A stretch of DNA of 64,000 bases from Sympetrum striolatum (GCA_947579665.1 OX388345.1:36485849-36549848); one strand, 5' to 3'; counted from the first letter of the stretch, positions 1 through 12,600 are shown. Numbers and translations: made by a program. Notes: generated by a model from the letters alone, not told the origin.

Positions 1-990
1 ATTGCTGTTGAAAAGATCTTTGGGTAGAGTTAAAGTGCGGTATTCCATTCTTCAATCAATCTGAAGGTATTTTTCCCTTTCAGCGATTTTAGTAAGATGA
101 ATTAAAATAAATATAGTTTTCTTTCTTGAGTACTGATATTACTTGTTTTCACGTACGTTGCATTTTAGAAATTTCCCACTGTGTTCCCAAATTAGTCATT
201 TCATAAGAATGCGTCATAAAAATATAAATTTAGTTTCAGGGAAAATTCCTAATAATCTGTAATAATTGCTTCCTTTGTTTGACTAGTAACTTAATTTGTC
301 ACATTCACGCAAACAGGTAATTAGTGATCTCCGTCGAAAAACTGCATTCATGTTTTATAATTTATGGACTGCGAGTAAGTCATGCGTTGTAACTGTTAAT
401 ATTTATGGCAGAGGTCAATATGTGACAAGTGTATCCATCCCGCTATTAGCCGAAACCGATTCACTGGAATTTTCATCTAAATCTACGCAGTGAAAACACC
501 TTCTTAAAAACAGTTTTGCTGTGGTTAGTAGGATTTGTTCCGTGCCACAGTTGCGTATAAATGATAGAACATATGTTTAAACGCCGTTTGTTTGAACTTT
601 TTGTATGGCTAAATAGTTGGAAAATCATAAAAATATTTTTTTCTCGATAAAATGTGATTCATGCTCAACGATGGAAATTTCAGGCATGGAATTTGAATCT
701 GCTCTTTCCGGCAGCATAAAGCAAATTTGATCTTCCTTTTGTGGGTTTTTGGAAATCAGGGATGTCCATTCCTAAAATATCGTTGAAATGTGAGAGTTAT
801 TGCGTTCATTTTGCGGTGTTCGCCGCAATTGTGCGTCATGACAGTATTAGCTGGTAATCCATTCAGATTAAACATGGGCAGACACTGTCCATATTTGTAA
901 AATTGTTGTGGGTGTAATTTCACCAGAATTTCTGTCCTGAGAATGATTTTTCCTCTTCATTTGACTTACAGATTTTATGGTGACCAATCA
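1..990. other. no gene seen
   Basis: AT-rich unique-looking DNA. The only open frame above 60 codons (296-493) has no recognisable motif and no convincing splice context. Confidence 0.5.
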
Positions 991-994
991 CTTT

Positions 995-1150
995 AATTAT
1001 GCACGTTCATGACTTGCCAGCCTCGGTAGCGTTGTACTTAGTGTGCCATCCTTGCAAGACGTCCCGGGTTCAAATTTTAGTTAGGGAATGGTTGTTTGTG
1101 TTCGTGACTTGTATTTTGCAAGAGTTGTCTCTTAGTATCATAATCCGCAT
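995..1150 (+). repeat. degenerate tRNA-derived SINE
   Basis: A promoter-like head with CCTCGGTAGCG is followed by a B-box-like CGGGTTCAAATTTT and then AGGGAATGGTTGTTTGTGTT. The same body words follow the B box in the SINE-like copies at 28.5 and 40.9 kb. The B box is decayed, so the copy is old. Boundaries are approximate. Confidence 0.4.
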
Positions 1151-1570
1151 AATAAAGTCATTTGTATTATTATTTGTACGTTAAATGCCTTATATTTCAT
1201 CCTCATTAATCTTCCATGACTACATAGTTACATCTATTCAATATAATCAAGACTAGTATATCAACAATGAGTGCTCTACCTTTCGGTAGGCTCATGCGCC
1301 TTAAAATTCAGTATTTAACCCCATTTTCTATGTTTCTCGGTTTTTTACTTCACCCTTTATGTCATCTAACACCTCTTGCCTTTGTCTTCCCTTTTTTCCC
1401 TTCTATTATACCCTCTATCACTTTCTTTAACAACCTCTCTGCTCTCAATAATGACCCATCTATCCACAAGACTAGTATGTAAAACAGAAATATAAGAGAA
1501 GTTCTTTCTCTGTTAATAAGAATGATTCCTCGATGAACTTGTTACTTCGCACCTTAATAACCGAAAAACT
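1150..1570. other. no gene seen
   Basis: Pyrimidine-rich on the plus strand around 1,310-1,450. An open frame at 1,267-1,482 is a by-product of that composition. Confidence 0.45.
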
Positions 1571-1589
1571 AGTTTTTAATATTTTTTCA

Positions 1590-1790
1590 CGCTTAGCTAC
1601 TGTTGCCCTTCACCGGTGAAGTCATCCTAAGCTCTTATGAGCTTGTCAGGCGTTGTTTCACCGAGGCAACAGTAACAACGAGCACACACAAGCATTCCCT
1701 GATTGGAAAAATCCTATCAGCCGGGATTCGAACCCAGGATCTTGGGGTAGGAGCGATAGGTTAGCGTACCGGCCTTGGCGGCCAAGTGGA
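1590..1790 (-). repeat. tRNA-derived SINE
   Basis: Read on the minus strand, a head with CGCTAACCTATCGCTCC leads to a near-perfect polymerase III B box (GGGTTCGAATCCC). A body with AATCAGGGAATGCTTG and GTTACTGTTGCC follows. The body resembles the SINE at 28.46 kb (AAGGGAATGGTC, GTTACTGTTATT). The 3' part carries the small palindrome ACAAGCTCATAAGAGCTTA. I cannot fix the exact ends. Confidence 0.55.
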
Positions 1791-1799
1791 TATCATTAT

Positions 1800-3520
1800 T
1801 AACGAATAATTAATAATTTATTCGTTTTTGGGACTAATTCCTCTCCAGCTCAATTTTGATTTCTGTATTTGAGAAATGCGATAAATAACCGATAATGTCT
1901 GGGATAATCATCGTCGGCAAAAGAGAATAATGCCGTCGGGAGGTGAAATGGAAGTAAGATCAGATCAATTGGATCTCAGCAAAGATATGGTTAGGAAGGG
2001 GAGCGAAATACCGATTGCAACAAAGAGATGCTAACGAGCTCTCCCTCTTAAGGAAAGAGGGGAAAGGGAAGTCGAGGGCTTCTGCCATGCAAGGGGAAAA
2101 TTTATTTGAATACTTTTGATTGGCCGAAAGAGCGGATTGATTACACAAGAGAGACTACTTAATACCGACTGCGAAATTGTTCCTCTCATCCTTGAGTTGT
2201 TTGCTTAACCCTGATCATTACGATCCACTCCAAAGTCGAGTGTTACCTAATTTTCATTCCTTTATAGACTTTGGCTAGGAAACAACGAACGTTTTTTCAT
2301 CACTCTTACCTGCTGTGTCCTTTGAGGGTCCGGAAAGGGTTTCACACCAAAGAAGGGTCGCTCATTATCTTACAATCATGTACACAATGTTCGGCAATAC
2401 TAGGTAGTTATATAGGTACACTATTGATACATTGTAAGTACCATTGATAGGTATCGGCAAGTTTATCTTTATGATATGTGATATATTTTCTTGTTTAAAT
2501 ATTTACATTTAAACCATGTAAAAGTTTGTTTTCAATTTAAGCCGTTTAAATTCTTATTTATTTCGGTCTTATATGCTCACTGTCTGTGAAGTATTAAGCT
2601 CCAATGCAGGATAAAAACTCACCCCCTTCATCAGTAGCTATCCTAGACAAGAAAGAGGAATGATGCTTACTAGGCAAGGTGAGAAGTGAGGTAGTTTGCT
2701 TTGCTTTCCTCACCAAGCAAAAATGCTAAAAGTGAGTAACTGAAGCACGGTGTATCTACGAGTAACACTTTTCTTCGCATTTCTTAAGGTGCGACCTAGA
2801 TCGGTGCCATTATTCAGTATCACTGTTACCTAAGTATCTTTATTTTGTAATTACAGTCATAAATAGGACTGACAAAGTTGGTGAAAGATAAATCTCCCTA
2901 TCCTTTACCAAAAATAGACACACCACGTGAATCAAATTATTTACTTCTTCATAGTATTCACTAATATCTTTTGATAAGTAATTTGTTTTGCTCGGGAAAG
3001 AAATTCCAATGAATTTAAGCGGGAAGGGAGAAGTAAACATTTGAAGTTATTGGAAGCTTATAAAAAAATAAAAGTTTAACGTAGAAGAAAGTAGGCTTTA
3101 AATAACTCAATAATTACTCTTATCCAGTGCACATTAATGAAAAACAATCAGAAATATTTACTTGAAAATTGATTAAAAATCAATTCGTCGCCGAGGACAT
3201 GAGAGAAATTCTGAAGAACCTATTTGTAACCAACGTAACTCATCTTCATTAACTTTCCGGTTATTCCTTTTCTCGCCAATCAAGACGTCGAACCCTTCAA
3301 ATCATTTCCAGCCTTTTACACCAGATTTTATTCAATTTATATCAAATGGATGAACCTTAACCTATTTGGAATTCAATTACAGGCGTTATGATAAAAAGAT
3401 GTATTAATTCCACCAAGGGCTGTTCAGCACTACCAGTTTTGAGTTATTCCTAGTCATCATCAGTTTTCTATTAAGGGAATATTATGGACATATTTAGTGT
3501 GATATACCTACGTATAAATA
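1800..3520. other. no gene seen
   Basis: AT-rich DNA. Two short minus-strand open frames (1,960-2,148 and 2,840-3,040) show no domain, splice site or codon bias I would trust. Confidence 0.5.
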
Positions 3521-3525
3521 CTACC

Positions 3526-3747
3526 TACTACGTTAAAAAGTTCCCGAACTTATTTTTTCCCGCGAAAACGCCTTGCAGGAGAAATATTAAATTCTGGTAA
3601 ATATAAATTCAGGTATTCTGATAGCACCACATATTGTGGGTGCAGCTACCTACCACCTACCTATTCGCCAATAGAATTACATTTACATCTCTCCTGCTCG
3701 GCGTTTTCGCGGGAAAAAATATGTCCAGGAACTTTTTGAACGTAGTA
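3526..3747. mobile_element. TA-flanked MITE, Tc1/mariner-like
   Basis: Long terminal inverted repeats of about 52 bp. The left arm starts CTACGTTAAAAAGTTCC and the right arm, read inward, starts CTACGTTCAAAAAGTTCC. Both contain TTTTTTCCCGCGAAAACGCC and end GCAGGAG. The copy is bounded by TA on each side (3,526-3,527 and 3,746-3,747), the target duplication of the Tc1/mariner superfamily. The centre of about 110 bp has no coding capacity, so it is non-autonomous. Class assignment rests on the TA flank only. Confidence 0.65.
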
Positions 3748-3749
3748 GT

Positions 3750-4535
3750 ATAACAATGTACTTATTCCTATCTTTGAAAATATTCCTTGTTTTCTCCTAT
3801 CATGATCCGATGACGACGATACATTTTTCTACTCTGATCTTGCTAAATAAACCCGAGGGGAATTTTTATATATTGACATTATTTTGATCTACGCAGTTTT
3901 TCCGGTCCTTTCATACTTCTCTGTACAATCTTCTAACGTCTTTCATAAGCAAGCGTGGTATCGTTGTTACTTTAAACTATGAGCTAACTCATTAGTGAAA
4001 TTTATAGTTGAATCGACACGAATACAATTGAAGATATTGAACTGCGATATCTATATATCTTAGACTACAGCAGCAAAATTATCTTTCTTCGATCCACGCA
4101 CTGTGTAGTAGCTTGCAAATTAAATGATGCTTATTCTTTAATCCCGTCTTAATCCGCTGCGTATAACTCTTGCTCCCAAATTCTTAAGTCTTAAATTCTT
4201 GCGAGAGATTATCTGCATTAATCTTTTTCTTTGTCTCTTTCTAATACGGCATAAGTTTCCTCTGGCTGTGCTCACCCCCGATACATTACGTCCACCAACG
4301 CCGTTAATCCGTCATTCCGATATTTCACACCAAGGCTATTTTCACTTCCTACTCGTTCATCACGCGAGCTTAACTTCCTCTTCGCTAATTATCTTTACAC
4401 TTGCTAATTTTCCTTTCCCACTCTTTCCGACGAAAAAAGCTTATTTATCAGCCGAATTATTATCTTAGATATTCTTTAATTAAAAAATTCATTCCAATTC
4501 AAAGTTCATTGAACATTATATAGGATGATTCGAAG
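3750..4535. other. no gene seen
   Basis: AT-rich DNA. The 89-codon open frame at 4,199-4,468 looks random and matches no family I recognise. Confidence 0.45.
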
Positions 4536-4539
4536 CCTA

Positions 4540-5270
4540 CTTTTAAATTATTAAGTAGCGTTCCTCGATGTCAGGCATATTGAATTATAAACATAAAACT
4601 TTAAGCAAGACAAGACTATCTCATCGGATATAGACAAAGTTGTCCCGTTCTTTTCACAGAAAGTAGCCGCAAAATGTTCTTTAGATCTACTAAATGGGTT
4701 TCCGAAGTATTTTATTTTTTTTGCTCTTTTCGATGTACATTAAGGTCAGAAAAACTTTCATGGCACTATCTCGTTATCTACATATTTAGTACAGGATTAA
4801 TTAAATTTTTTATAATCAATAGAGTTAGCTGTAACTTTGTGGAACTCCATAAAGGAAGGAGAAGAAATAACTTGGTCTCAGTTCCTCATAATAAATTTTC
4901 TGTGGAACTGAGACCAAGTTATTTCTTATCCTTCCCTTAATTTTTTATTTAACGCTTCTGTTAAGTTAGATTTCCTCCTGTTTCGTGTCTCTGGTTATTT
5001 TTACTCCCGAATATTTAACTTTTAAATGAATGTTCCTCATTAATTTAACTTTGAATCATCTGTGTACGAAAGATACCTCCTCTCTAATTATAGTAAGTTA
5101 CATAAGTTTTCTAATATACTCTATTTACAGAGTTTCATACTCTATAAATATCTTTATCTCCTTCTAGAAAGTGACGCTTACGAGGAATAAATCATTTGCA
5201 GATATTGAAGTTATTGCTTGATGTCAGTCAATTAATTATTTTTACATTTACCAAATAAATAAAACTTATG
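4540..5270 (+). repeat. segmental duplication, copy 1 (filled site)
   Basis: About 600 bp match 6,650-7,216 in the same orientation at roughly 95% by eye, for example ACTTTAAGCAAGACAAGAC, CATGGCACTATCTCGTTATC and AGAAAGTGACGCTTACGAGG. Unlike copy 2, this copy is interrupted by a 125-bp foldback element at 4,814-4,938. The word CCTCGATGTCAGG lies at the left edge here but at the right edge of copy 2, which suggests these are pieces of a former tandem array. Confidence 0.85.
4814..4938. mobile_element. short foldback element with 10-bp TSD
   Basis: A near-perfect palindrome: AGAAATAACTTGGTCTCAGTT is met by AACTGAGACCAAGTTATTTCT across a short loop. A single-copy head (GTTAGCTGTAACTTTGTGG) precedes the arms. 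It is flanked by the direct repeat AATTTTTTAT (4,804-4,813 and 4,939-4,948), which is present once in the empty paralogue near 6,885. Head and arms match the 222-bp element at 33.64 kb in reverse orientation, so this is an internally deleted copy of that family. Confidence 0.8.
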
Positions 5271-6650
5271 TTTCGATCAAAATTGCTACAATGAGAAGTT
5301 TATAAGCTCATTGCCGTAGCACAAATTTCCGCCTTTGTAACGAATGAAAAACTATAGCCATGAGTTTTGATAATTTATGAAGGGGTCTTTGAATCCGTCA
5401 TGTCGTCTTTTTTATGGAGGCTGACCCTAGGGGAAGAAGTCCTAGGGTAATTGGATGCTGAGTTTTCGATGGTGGGACGGAGATGGAATTGTCGAGGAGG
5501 GATGAAGTTATGAAGAAAAAAAATGTTTTCATGGGATATTTGGTTTGCTTATTTTCTTCAAAAGGAAGGCGTTTTCTTTTTCGAAGAGTCTTTCGTTGGT
5601 TCAATAAAATTTTTCTCTTAGTCTACGCTACTTAAAAGAACAATTCCAATTTGTTCGCGATTACAAAAAATACTAAATTTTAGCTTATAGAATCGATAAT
5701 GACTTTGATCCGACTTAAGGAAAACTAATTCTTTGCTATTAAATGTACAGGAACAGTTTTCAGCTATTTTTTCTTCGCTAGGTTAATATTACATGGGAAT
5801 TGTATAGATTAACAGGTTTCTGAAAAAAATAACCGTAGATAATAAATTTCTTCATATCGTTATCATACTTGAGATGAGTTTTGAGGGTAAATCTTCTTAA
5901 TATATTTAAACATGAATGAATTAGAATTTAATTCACAATGACATAACGTAAATTTTTCATTTATCTACCGAATTATTAACCCTTCTATTGGAAGTACTCT
6001 GTTCGAATAGGTTTTTCATGGTATTCTACAATGTGGCTATTTTTGTATATCATCAGTAATGATGTTGTTTTTCTCGAATTGTTGGGTATCTTAGATGTGC
6101 AGGGGAATGACGGTAGGGTACGATAAGGGTTGGATCTGAATGATGACACGGTAGTCATTAAAGAATAAAGATATTGAAAACTTGCGCAACAAGCTAAGTA
6201 CGCTGTATATGAAAACGAGACTTTTTACTCTAACATCACGTTTTCTCCGGATTACATGTGTCTTTCTTCCTGATTCCTTGGCTTTCTTCCTGACTCCTTC
6301 TGGATTATTTCGTCTTCTTCTATGCCTTGCTCAGCAACCAGTTGATTACATTTAATTCGATCCATTTAGTGGCGTCAGACTAGGGCATGGGCTAGTCCTT
6401 GTGAGAGATAATTCGATATTAAATGTCTTGCAAGACGCGGGAGTAACGAAGTAAAACAGAGCTAAATTTAGATAGAGCCAAGGAGAAATGCTGAAGGAGG
6501 GTAAGATATAAAATCGGTCATTTAAGTAAGCTTATTGACTATGGTTTTTAAGGAAAATCCTTTAAAATGTGTTTAAGTATTGTAGTTATTAGGTAGGAGG
6601 AGCCTATAATTCTTGTAAAATAAATATGTTTTAAGTTTTTCTACTCATTA
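5270..6650. other. spacer between duplicated segments; no gene seen
   Basis: AT-rich sequence between the two copies of the duplication. A 68-codon minus-strand frame (5,398-5,604) has no support. Confidence 0.45.
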
Positions 6651-7264
6651 ATCTACATATTGAATTTTAAACATGAAACTTTAAGCAAGACAAGACTATC
6701 TCATCGGATATAGGCAAAGTTGTCCCGTTCTTTTCACAGAAAACAGCCGCAAGATGATCTTTAGATCTATTAAATGGGTTTCCGAAATATTTTATCTTTT
6801 TTGCTCTTTTCGATGTAAATTAAGGATAGAAAAACTTTCATGGCACTATCTCGTTATCTACATATTTAGTACAGGATTAATTAAATTTTTTATTTAACGC
6901 TTCCGTTACGTTAGATTTCCTCCTGTTTCGTGTCTCTGGTTATTTTTACTCCCGATATTTAACTTTTTAAATGAATGTTCCTCATTAATTTAACTTTGAG
7001 TAATCTGTGTTTGAAAGATACCTCCTCTCTAATTATAGTAAGTTACATAAGTTTTCTAATATACTCTATTTACAGAGTTTCATACTCTATAAATATCTTT
7101 ATCTCCTTCTAGAAAGTGACGCTTACGAGGAATAAATCATTTGCAGATATTGAAGTTATTGCTTGATGTCAGTCAATTAATTATTTTTACATCTACCAAA
7201 TAAATAAAACTTAGTTATAAGTTATTAGTTTTAAATTATTAAATAGCGTGCCTCGATGTCAGGT
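6650..7264 (+). repeat. segmental duplication, copy 2 (empty site)
   Basis: Direct repeat of 4,540-5,270. At the position of the foldback element it reads TTAAATTTTTTATTTAACGC without interruption, so it preserves the pre-insertion site. It ends with TTTTAAATTATTAAATAGCG and CCTCGATGTCAGG, which lie at the left edge of copy 1. Confidence 0.85.
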
Positions 7265-7970
7265 CAACTCTGATTGATTACATTTGAATTAGCAGTTGTA
7301 TAAAATGTAATTTCTATAAGCAATAGCTATTGCTACACAGGGTGTCCCAAAAAGTTGTGATAACCGGAAGTAAAGAGGTATACCTCCTCACAGGCTACCC
7401 GAAGCAGACACTTAGGATGTCTGCTTTAAAATTGTTTTCGAGTCACGAATGTTTTACCGTATTTTTTGGAAAATCTGTGACTTTCAGGACATTTTTGGTC
7501 ATGGTAGAGTAAATAGTTGAGATCCGGGGTTAATTTTTTCTCAAAAATAATCTTCTAGAAGTGATTTAAGACTCTATTTCCTCACAGGACAAATAATTAT
7601 CTTCACGGATAGATATGTCTTCCATTCACACGATTTATGATACGGCTCATTTTATTATTCACTTTTTAATCTCCGAAATCACGTTTTAACCCTAGCAAAA
7701 GTGGCTCGAAATTTCCTTCGAGAACTCGTAGAGCACTTTTAAGGGAGGACCGACAATTAGCGTGGACGATGAGGATGTCGTCAAAAACGTGGGGAGATGA
7801 TTTATCGCTCAAGTTTTCACCTTCTCACTGAGATTTTCTCGAGATCGAGATGGGAACGAATTAAATTCGTGTTCATAAGTTACGTAGCCTTGGCATCTGT
7901 TCTTAAACAATTCCTTGTATCTAAGGAAACGTAGATTTCACAATAATGTCTCCAGAACATTAAGTTAGAA
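7265..7970. other. no gene; possible repeat start
   Basis: The phrase CAGGGTGTCCCAAAAAGTTG at about 7,338 resembles the edge of an interspersed repeat. I could not find a partner in this window. Nothing else is recognised. Confidence 0.3.
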
Positions 7971-7974
7971 TGTT

Positions 7975-8045
7975 CTGGACGTACGGAGCAGACAACCGGC
8001 AATTGGGAGGTTCGAATTCAGGTCCCATCTGACTTTTTTTTACGT
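7975..8045 (+). repeat. SINE-like fragment
   Basis: A B-box-like GAGGTTCGAATTCAGGTCCC is followed by a T-rich run that could act as a polymerase III stop. The A-box region is weak, so this is a tentative tRNA-derived fragment. Confidence 0.3.
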
Positions 8046-8890
8046 TCAATCCTCCGAAAAATAAATATCTTAATTTTATAACGGATGAAAACGTATATTA
8101 AAGTTCGAATTGAATCCTAAGGCAATTCATCTTCCACATTACTGTGTGTATCAGAAGTGTCGAAACGTGTTGCCAGTGGTAGCTAAGCGTCACAGAAAGA
8201 TTTTGAACACGGTAGCCTTGCAGTAGGTTTCAAAACTTAAAGTAAATGTATTTTAATATCATAAGTATATATTTTTAACTCACGTAAACGTTGTATAAAC
8301 GAATCTACATCAAGAGTGTCGTTTCTGAGACTTTAAATTACTGGTTAATTATTATGAATGGATTTATCTCTTGATTCCACAGAAATCATATTCCTGGGGA
8401 AATAAAAATATTATCTATTATTTATTTACCAATTATGATTCACCAAGTATTTATTTACCATGCATAATCTTCATGTTTCATTTGACAGACGATATTAGAG
8501 CAAGCTTCTTTCTTGTATGTGAAAGGTTGAAGAAAGATTTAATTATCTCAAATATGACATGTATCGGTAAGGGTAATCGAGAATGCTAATGCTACAATCG
8601 TTGAAGAATGATTGCCTATTGGTTAAATTTTTATCACTTCAAAGTAGGAGTTTGGTATGTCAAAGGGAGTTTATCTTATACACGCTGATGTTTGTCATTC
8701 ATTTAAGGATATCAGGTTTGCCAGTCCTCTTTAAGCAGCTCACCTTTCTTTCATGGTAGTTTTTTCGCGATATTCGTTTCATTCGAGATATTTATATTTT
8801 TTATGGTGTATCTAACCCGGAAACAGTTACGTTTCGAAAGAGGAAGATACCCTCTTGATCTCGCCCTGTTCGCCAAAATAAATAGAGCTT
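8045..8890. other. no gene seen
   Basis: AT-rich DNA without recognisable repeats. The 8,371-8,589 open frame is unsupported. Confidence 0.45.
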
Positions 8891-8891
8891 C

Positions 8892-9100
8892 GATGGTAAC
8901 CTCCGTTGAAGATGGCAACCTCCATTGAAGATGGTAACCTCCATTGAAGATGGTAACCTCCATTGAAGATGGTAACCTCCATTGAAGATGGTAACCTCCA
9001 TTGAAGATGGTAACCTCCATTGAAGATGGTAACCTCCATTGAAGATGGTAACCTCCATTGAAGATGGTAACCTCCATTGAAGATGGTAACCTCCATTGAA
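8892..9100. repeat. 19-bp minisatellite, 11 units
   Basis: Eleven head-to-tail copies of GATGGTAACCTCCATTGAA (11 x 19 = 209 bp) plus a partial unit. Units 1 and 2 each have one substitution (CTCCGTTG; GATGGCAAC); the other nine are identical. Because 19 is not a multiple of 3, all three minus-strand frames stay open across it and give artefactual proteins with a 19-residue repeat. The identity points to recent expansion. Confidence 0.97.
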
Positions 9101-9119
9101 GATGGGTAAATAATAGAGG

Positions 9120-9610
9120 AAAACTTTCTAGGGGAAAGAAACAAAGACCGCGCGGTAAATTGGAAAAAGGTAAGTTTGAAAGGAGAAAAAGGATGGCGCT
9201 GTCGGAGAAATGGAATTAGATGAAGGAAGAGGGATGGAAATTAGAGAGGGGATAGGTCACAAGGGACAGAGTGAGGTAAAGAGGGAGGGCAAATCGTGAG
9301 GAAAAAGAGTAACGAACGGGGGGAGGTTGTGTTTTGGGAAATAAAAGAGTGTCGGGAAGGAAAGAGGAGGCTGGAAACAGATGGAAAAGAGAGGATTTCT
9401 CCGAGGGAGGGAAGAATAACGAGGTTAAGATTGCAAGGCTTTTATTAACGCCCGAAGGAGTTAGGCCATCGGGAGGAGAAAGTTGGTGGTGGATAGTGGG
9501 AAGGAAGAGCGTGTTAGTAGAAAAAAGGAAGGATCGTGGCAAAAGGTGATAAAACAAGGAAGTAAAAGAGAGGAGAGAGTGAAGGAATGAAATAAAGGAG
9601 TGGAAAAAAG
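9120..9610 (+). repeat. purine-rich tract
   Basis: About 490 bp strongly biased to A and G on the plus strand (many AGGAAG, GGGAGG and AAAGAGAGG words), directly after the minisatellite. Open frames on both strands here (9,216-9,557 and 9,334-9,549) follow from this bias and I do not treat them as genes. Confidence 0.7.
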
Positions 9611-12600
9611 GCCCAGGAAGTTATCGTTTAATCAATCAGGCTACTTTAGCCTTCTTTATATTAAAATAGATGGTGTGCATCGTGGAAAAAGACTGTAGGC
9701 TCGTCTCAACTTAAATCACCTCGAGTTTCAGGGTTTTAATAAAGTTGAGTAAGTCATTTCATAATCATTTTAAGCTGTCACGCAGTATCTCAGATTGAGC
9801 TTTTTTATATTATTTTTTGTGATGCATAAGTATAGTCTTTAATGTTTCGTGAAGAGGCTATTTTTTCAATATTTTTACGTCATTGCTAAACTTTAAGATA
9901 TCGAAAGTATCTTTCTACAATCATTAATTTTATATTCATTCTTCTCTCAAATGCTGTTCAGAATTTCTAATGAATTGTCGTTTAGTTAGAAAAGCCTTAT
10001 ACAAAGCTCTCACGCTGTCTCAGATCGAGCATCTTAAGCGCATAGTTAATTATTAGTCATCAAGATATAATTATATACAGTTAGTTTGTATACAACTTTT
10101 TATCTTTTTCGGAAACAGGCTATAGACCCAATTTCGTACGTCGTTGTAAACATAGAACCATAACCACATTTATTTATTTAGGATTTCATTGCAAGTTCGC
10201 CTTCTGATATCTTTATGCTGACAATTAAATCATATATTTTTAACTCTTGATGGCTGTTTAAAATTTCTTATGAATTCTTGTTTCGTTAGAAAAGTCTTAG
10301 CTGTATACGGAGGCATCTTAAAAAAGGTTAAAACACATAAGTAATCTGATTCGTAGTTAATTCCTATTTTTTCCGCAAAACAAGCTGCATGATTCTTTTG
10401 TCCCTTCTAATATAGAACCGTTCATATATATTTAATAAAATTTATATCTATACTTCTCTTAAATTCTTTAAAAAATATTTTTGAATAATGGTCTCGCAGG
10501 AAAAGCCATATGGATATCGTGATGTCTTAGAACGAAGTTTAAATATCGCAATCAATTCCTATCTTGTTGCAGATATATGGTAGCCAAATTCATAAATTAA
10601 AATTAATTTTACGAAGGGATTAAATACAAGTGGAACACACAGAGTTGATATAATGTAGAGAAACGGCAGAATAAACGGAAAGGGAAACGATATTCATCCA
10701 CCGCTAAATTTAATCTCATTATATAGATATGAGCAATTTATAATTACGGTGAGTGACAATTCCTGGTTGATTCAATTTATAAAATCGTTTTAGCTCGCGG
10801 GCTGTAAATGGAAGGACTAAGAAAGATTTTAAAAAGCGTTCTCATGTGGTTTATATTGATCATTTAATTTTCAAGTATAAACAGCGTGTACTATAATTTT
10901 AGGTAGATTGTCAATTCATGATTCTGTTAGAAATCCAGTTCTGTCGGTATAGTTCCTTAGATGAACAATTTAATCATTGAGCTTTCCTAGCTAAATGATT
11001 TAGAAAATCACTAAGAAATTATTTGATTGAAATTAGTAGAGAAGATTCTCTCGAAAAGAGTTTGTTTGAAAAGAGGAATGTTTGCCTTGCCTCACCATAG
11101 TGTAACGTCGTGAGTGTAAGTTTATTTTATTAATCAATTCTGTTTTTCTTATAGAAAATGAATTCTAGTAAATGGATTCGTTAAAAGAGAAAAATATTTA
11201 TTCCCTTGACTGTTTATATAATTGAGTTTTGATTTACACTTTGAGGTATTTATTCTACCTGTCTTTTACAATGAAAAGCAGCTTCAAAATATTTAAGCAA
11301 ACTATTTGGATGATGAGTGATGAAATTCGAATCTGATGTGAGAAAAAATAGCGTATTTGTTTCACAGCTTCCATTCTTAGTGAACTAGTAGTCAATATGC
11401 ATAAAATTATTAAGAGAAATATTCGATGATTCAACCATTTTTATTCGCTCTTCCAAATTTCATTTAATTAATTTCCTTTAATTTGGACGGTTTCCAATTG
11501 CCGTTGGATTAATTTCTCTGCTTACTAAAATTTCTCAGCTCATCTATTAGTATCTCTTTCTATGTGGAGGAAATATGAAGATACTTAAAGATAATTTGTT
11601 TGAGGTAATTATTGAGCTAAGCGGAGTTGATTATATATTTCTGCTGTTTGATTTACACATATACACAGTTTTTTTGTCGTAAATTGTACGTAAATAAACA
11701 ATTTAAATAGGTATCCGTTGTGTTTATGGAATGATCATGTCTTTAATCTTCAAGAATAAAAATAATTTGTTAATTAAAAAATGGAAACTCATGTACGTGC
11801 GAGAAATATTTCGAAATTATTCTACGCTACAAAACCTCTAGAACTCATATTGTATTGAGTAGCTTTTCGAATGATATGGATCTTTTAATCTCTGCTATGT
11901 AAGGACGAGGAATGAGGAAGCGTAGAATGGAACCGCTGAGGAGTTTTGTACGCGTCAACTGAAGTTTATCACGAGAATCGAAAGTGTGGGAGCTGGCTTA
12001 TTGTTCCTCTAATTGAGCGTGTGCAAGGGAGCAAGAGATTTTCTTGCTCGACTAAAGTCGTTTCGGGGAGGATGATTTTAATCAAGCAAGCAGCGCACTG
12101 ATTATATGAAACCTCGTATTGCTCAATGGAACTAAAATGCCTAACTAAAATTCCAAGCTTATATTGGAGGTTCCTAATCCTATTTTTAATATTAGATAAT
12201 CTCATTGATAGATCTAATTTAAAAAATCCATGCTATTAATTTTATGGAAATTAAAGATTTCCGAAATATTAAAGACATTTAAGTAATTGAATTTAGAAGA
12301 ATTTAGAGAAGTGAATAATACAGGAAAATGAAGAAGAACGGTTGTATATATTAAGGTTTATATGATATAAACTGTGATTTTTCATCACTTTTACTGAAAT
12401 AAAGATAATAATTTCACATTAACGTATAAATTCAAGTAAAGATGACAGTTGGTGAAAGTACAAATGAATCCCGAATGTTTTAAAGAGACAGTTAGTGGAT
12501 TTTTCTATTTACCCAACGTAATTATGTAGAAAAAAAAATAATTTTAGATCGTAGCCTCTACTTCTTTTAGTCACTTTTCATTTAGAAAATTTTTCAGACT

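Noticed and set aside
8892..9100. CRISPR-like array
   Set aside because: The repeats are directly adjacent with no spacers, and the genome is eukaryotic.
8751..9144. Three overlapping minus-strand proteins of 85-108 residues with a 19-residue repeat
   Set aside because: They are translations of the 19-bp minisatellite in all three frames; the period is not a multiple of three, so all frames stay open.
9216..9557. 113-residue minus-strand protein rich in Ser, Leu and Phe
   Set aside because: It lies wholly in a purine-rich tract; the opposite strand is equally open, and composition explains both.
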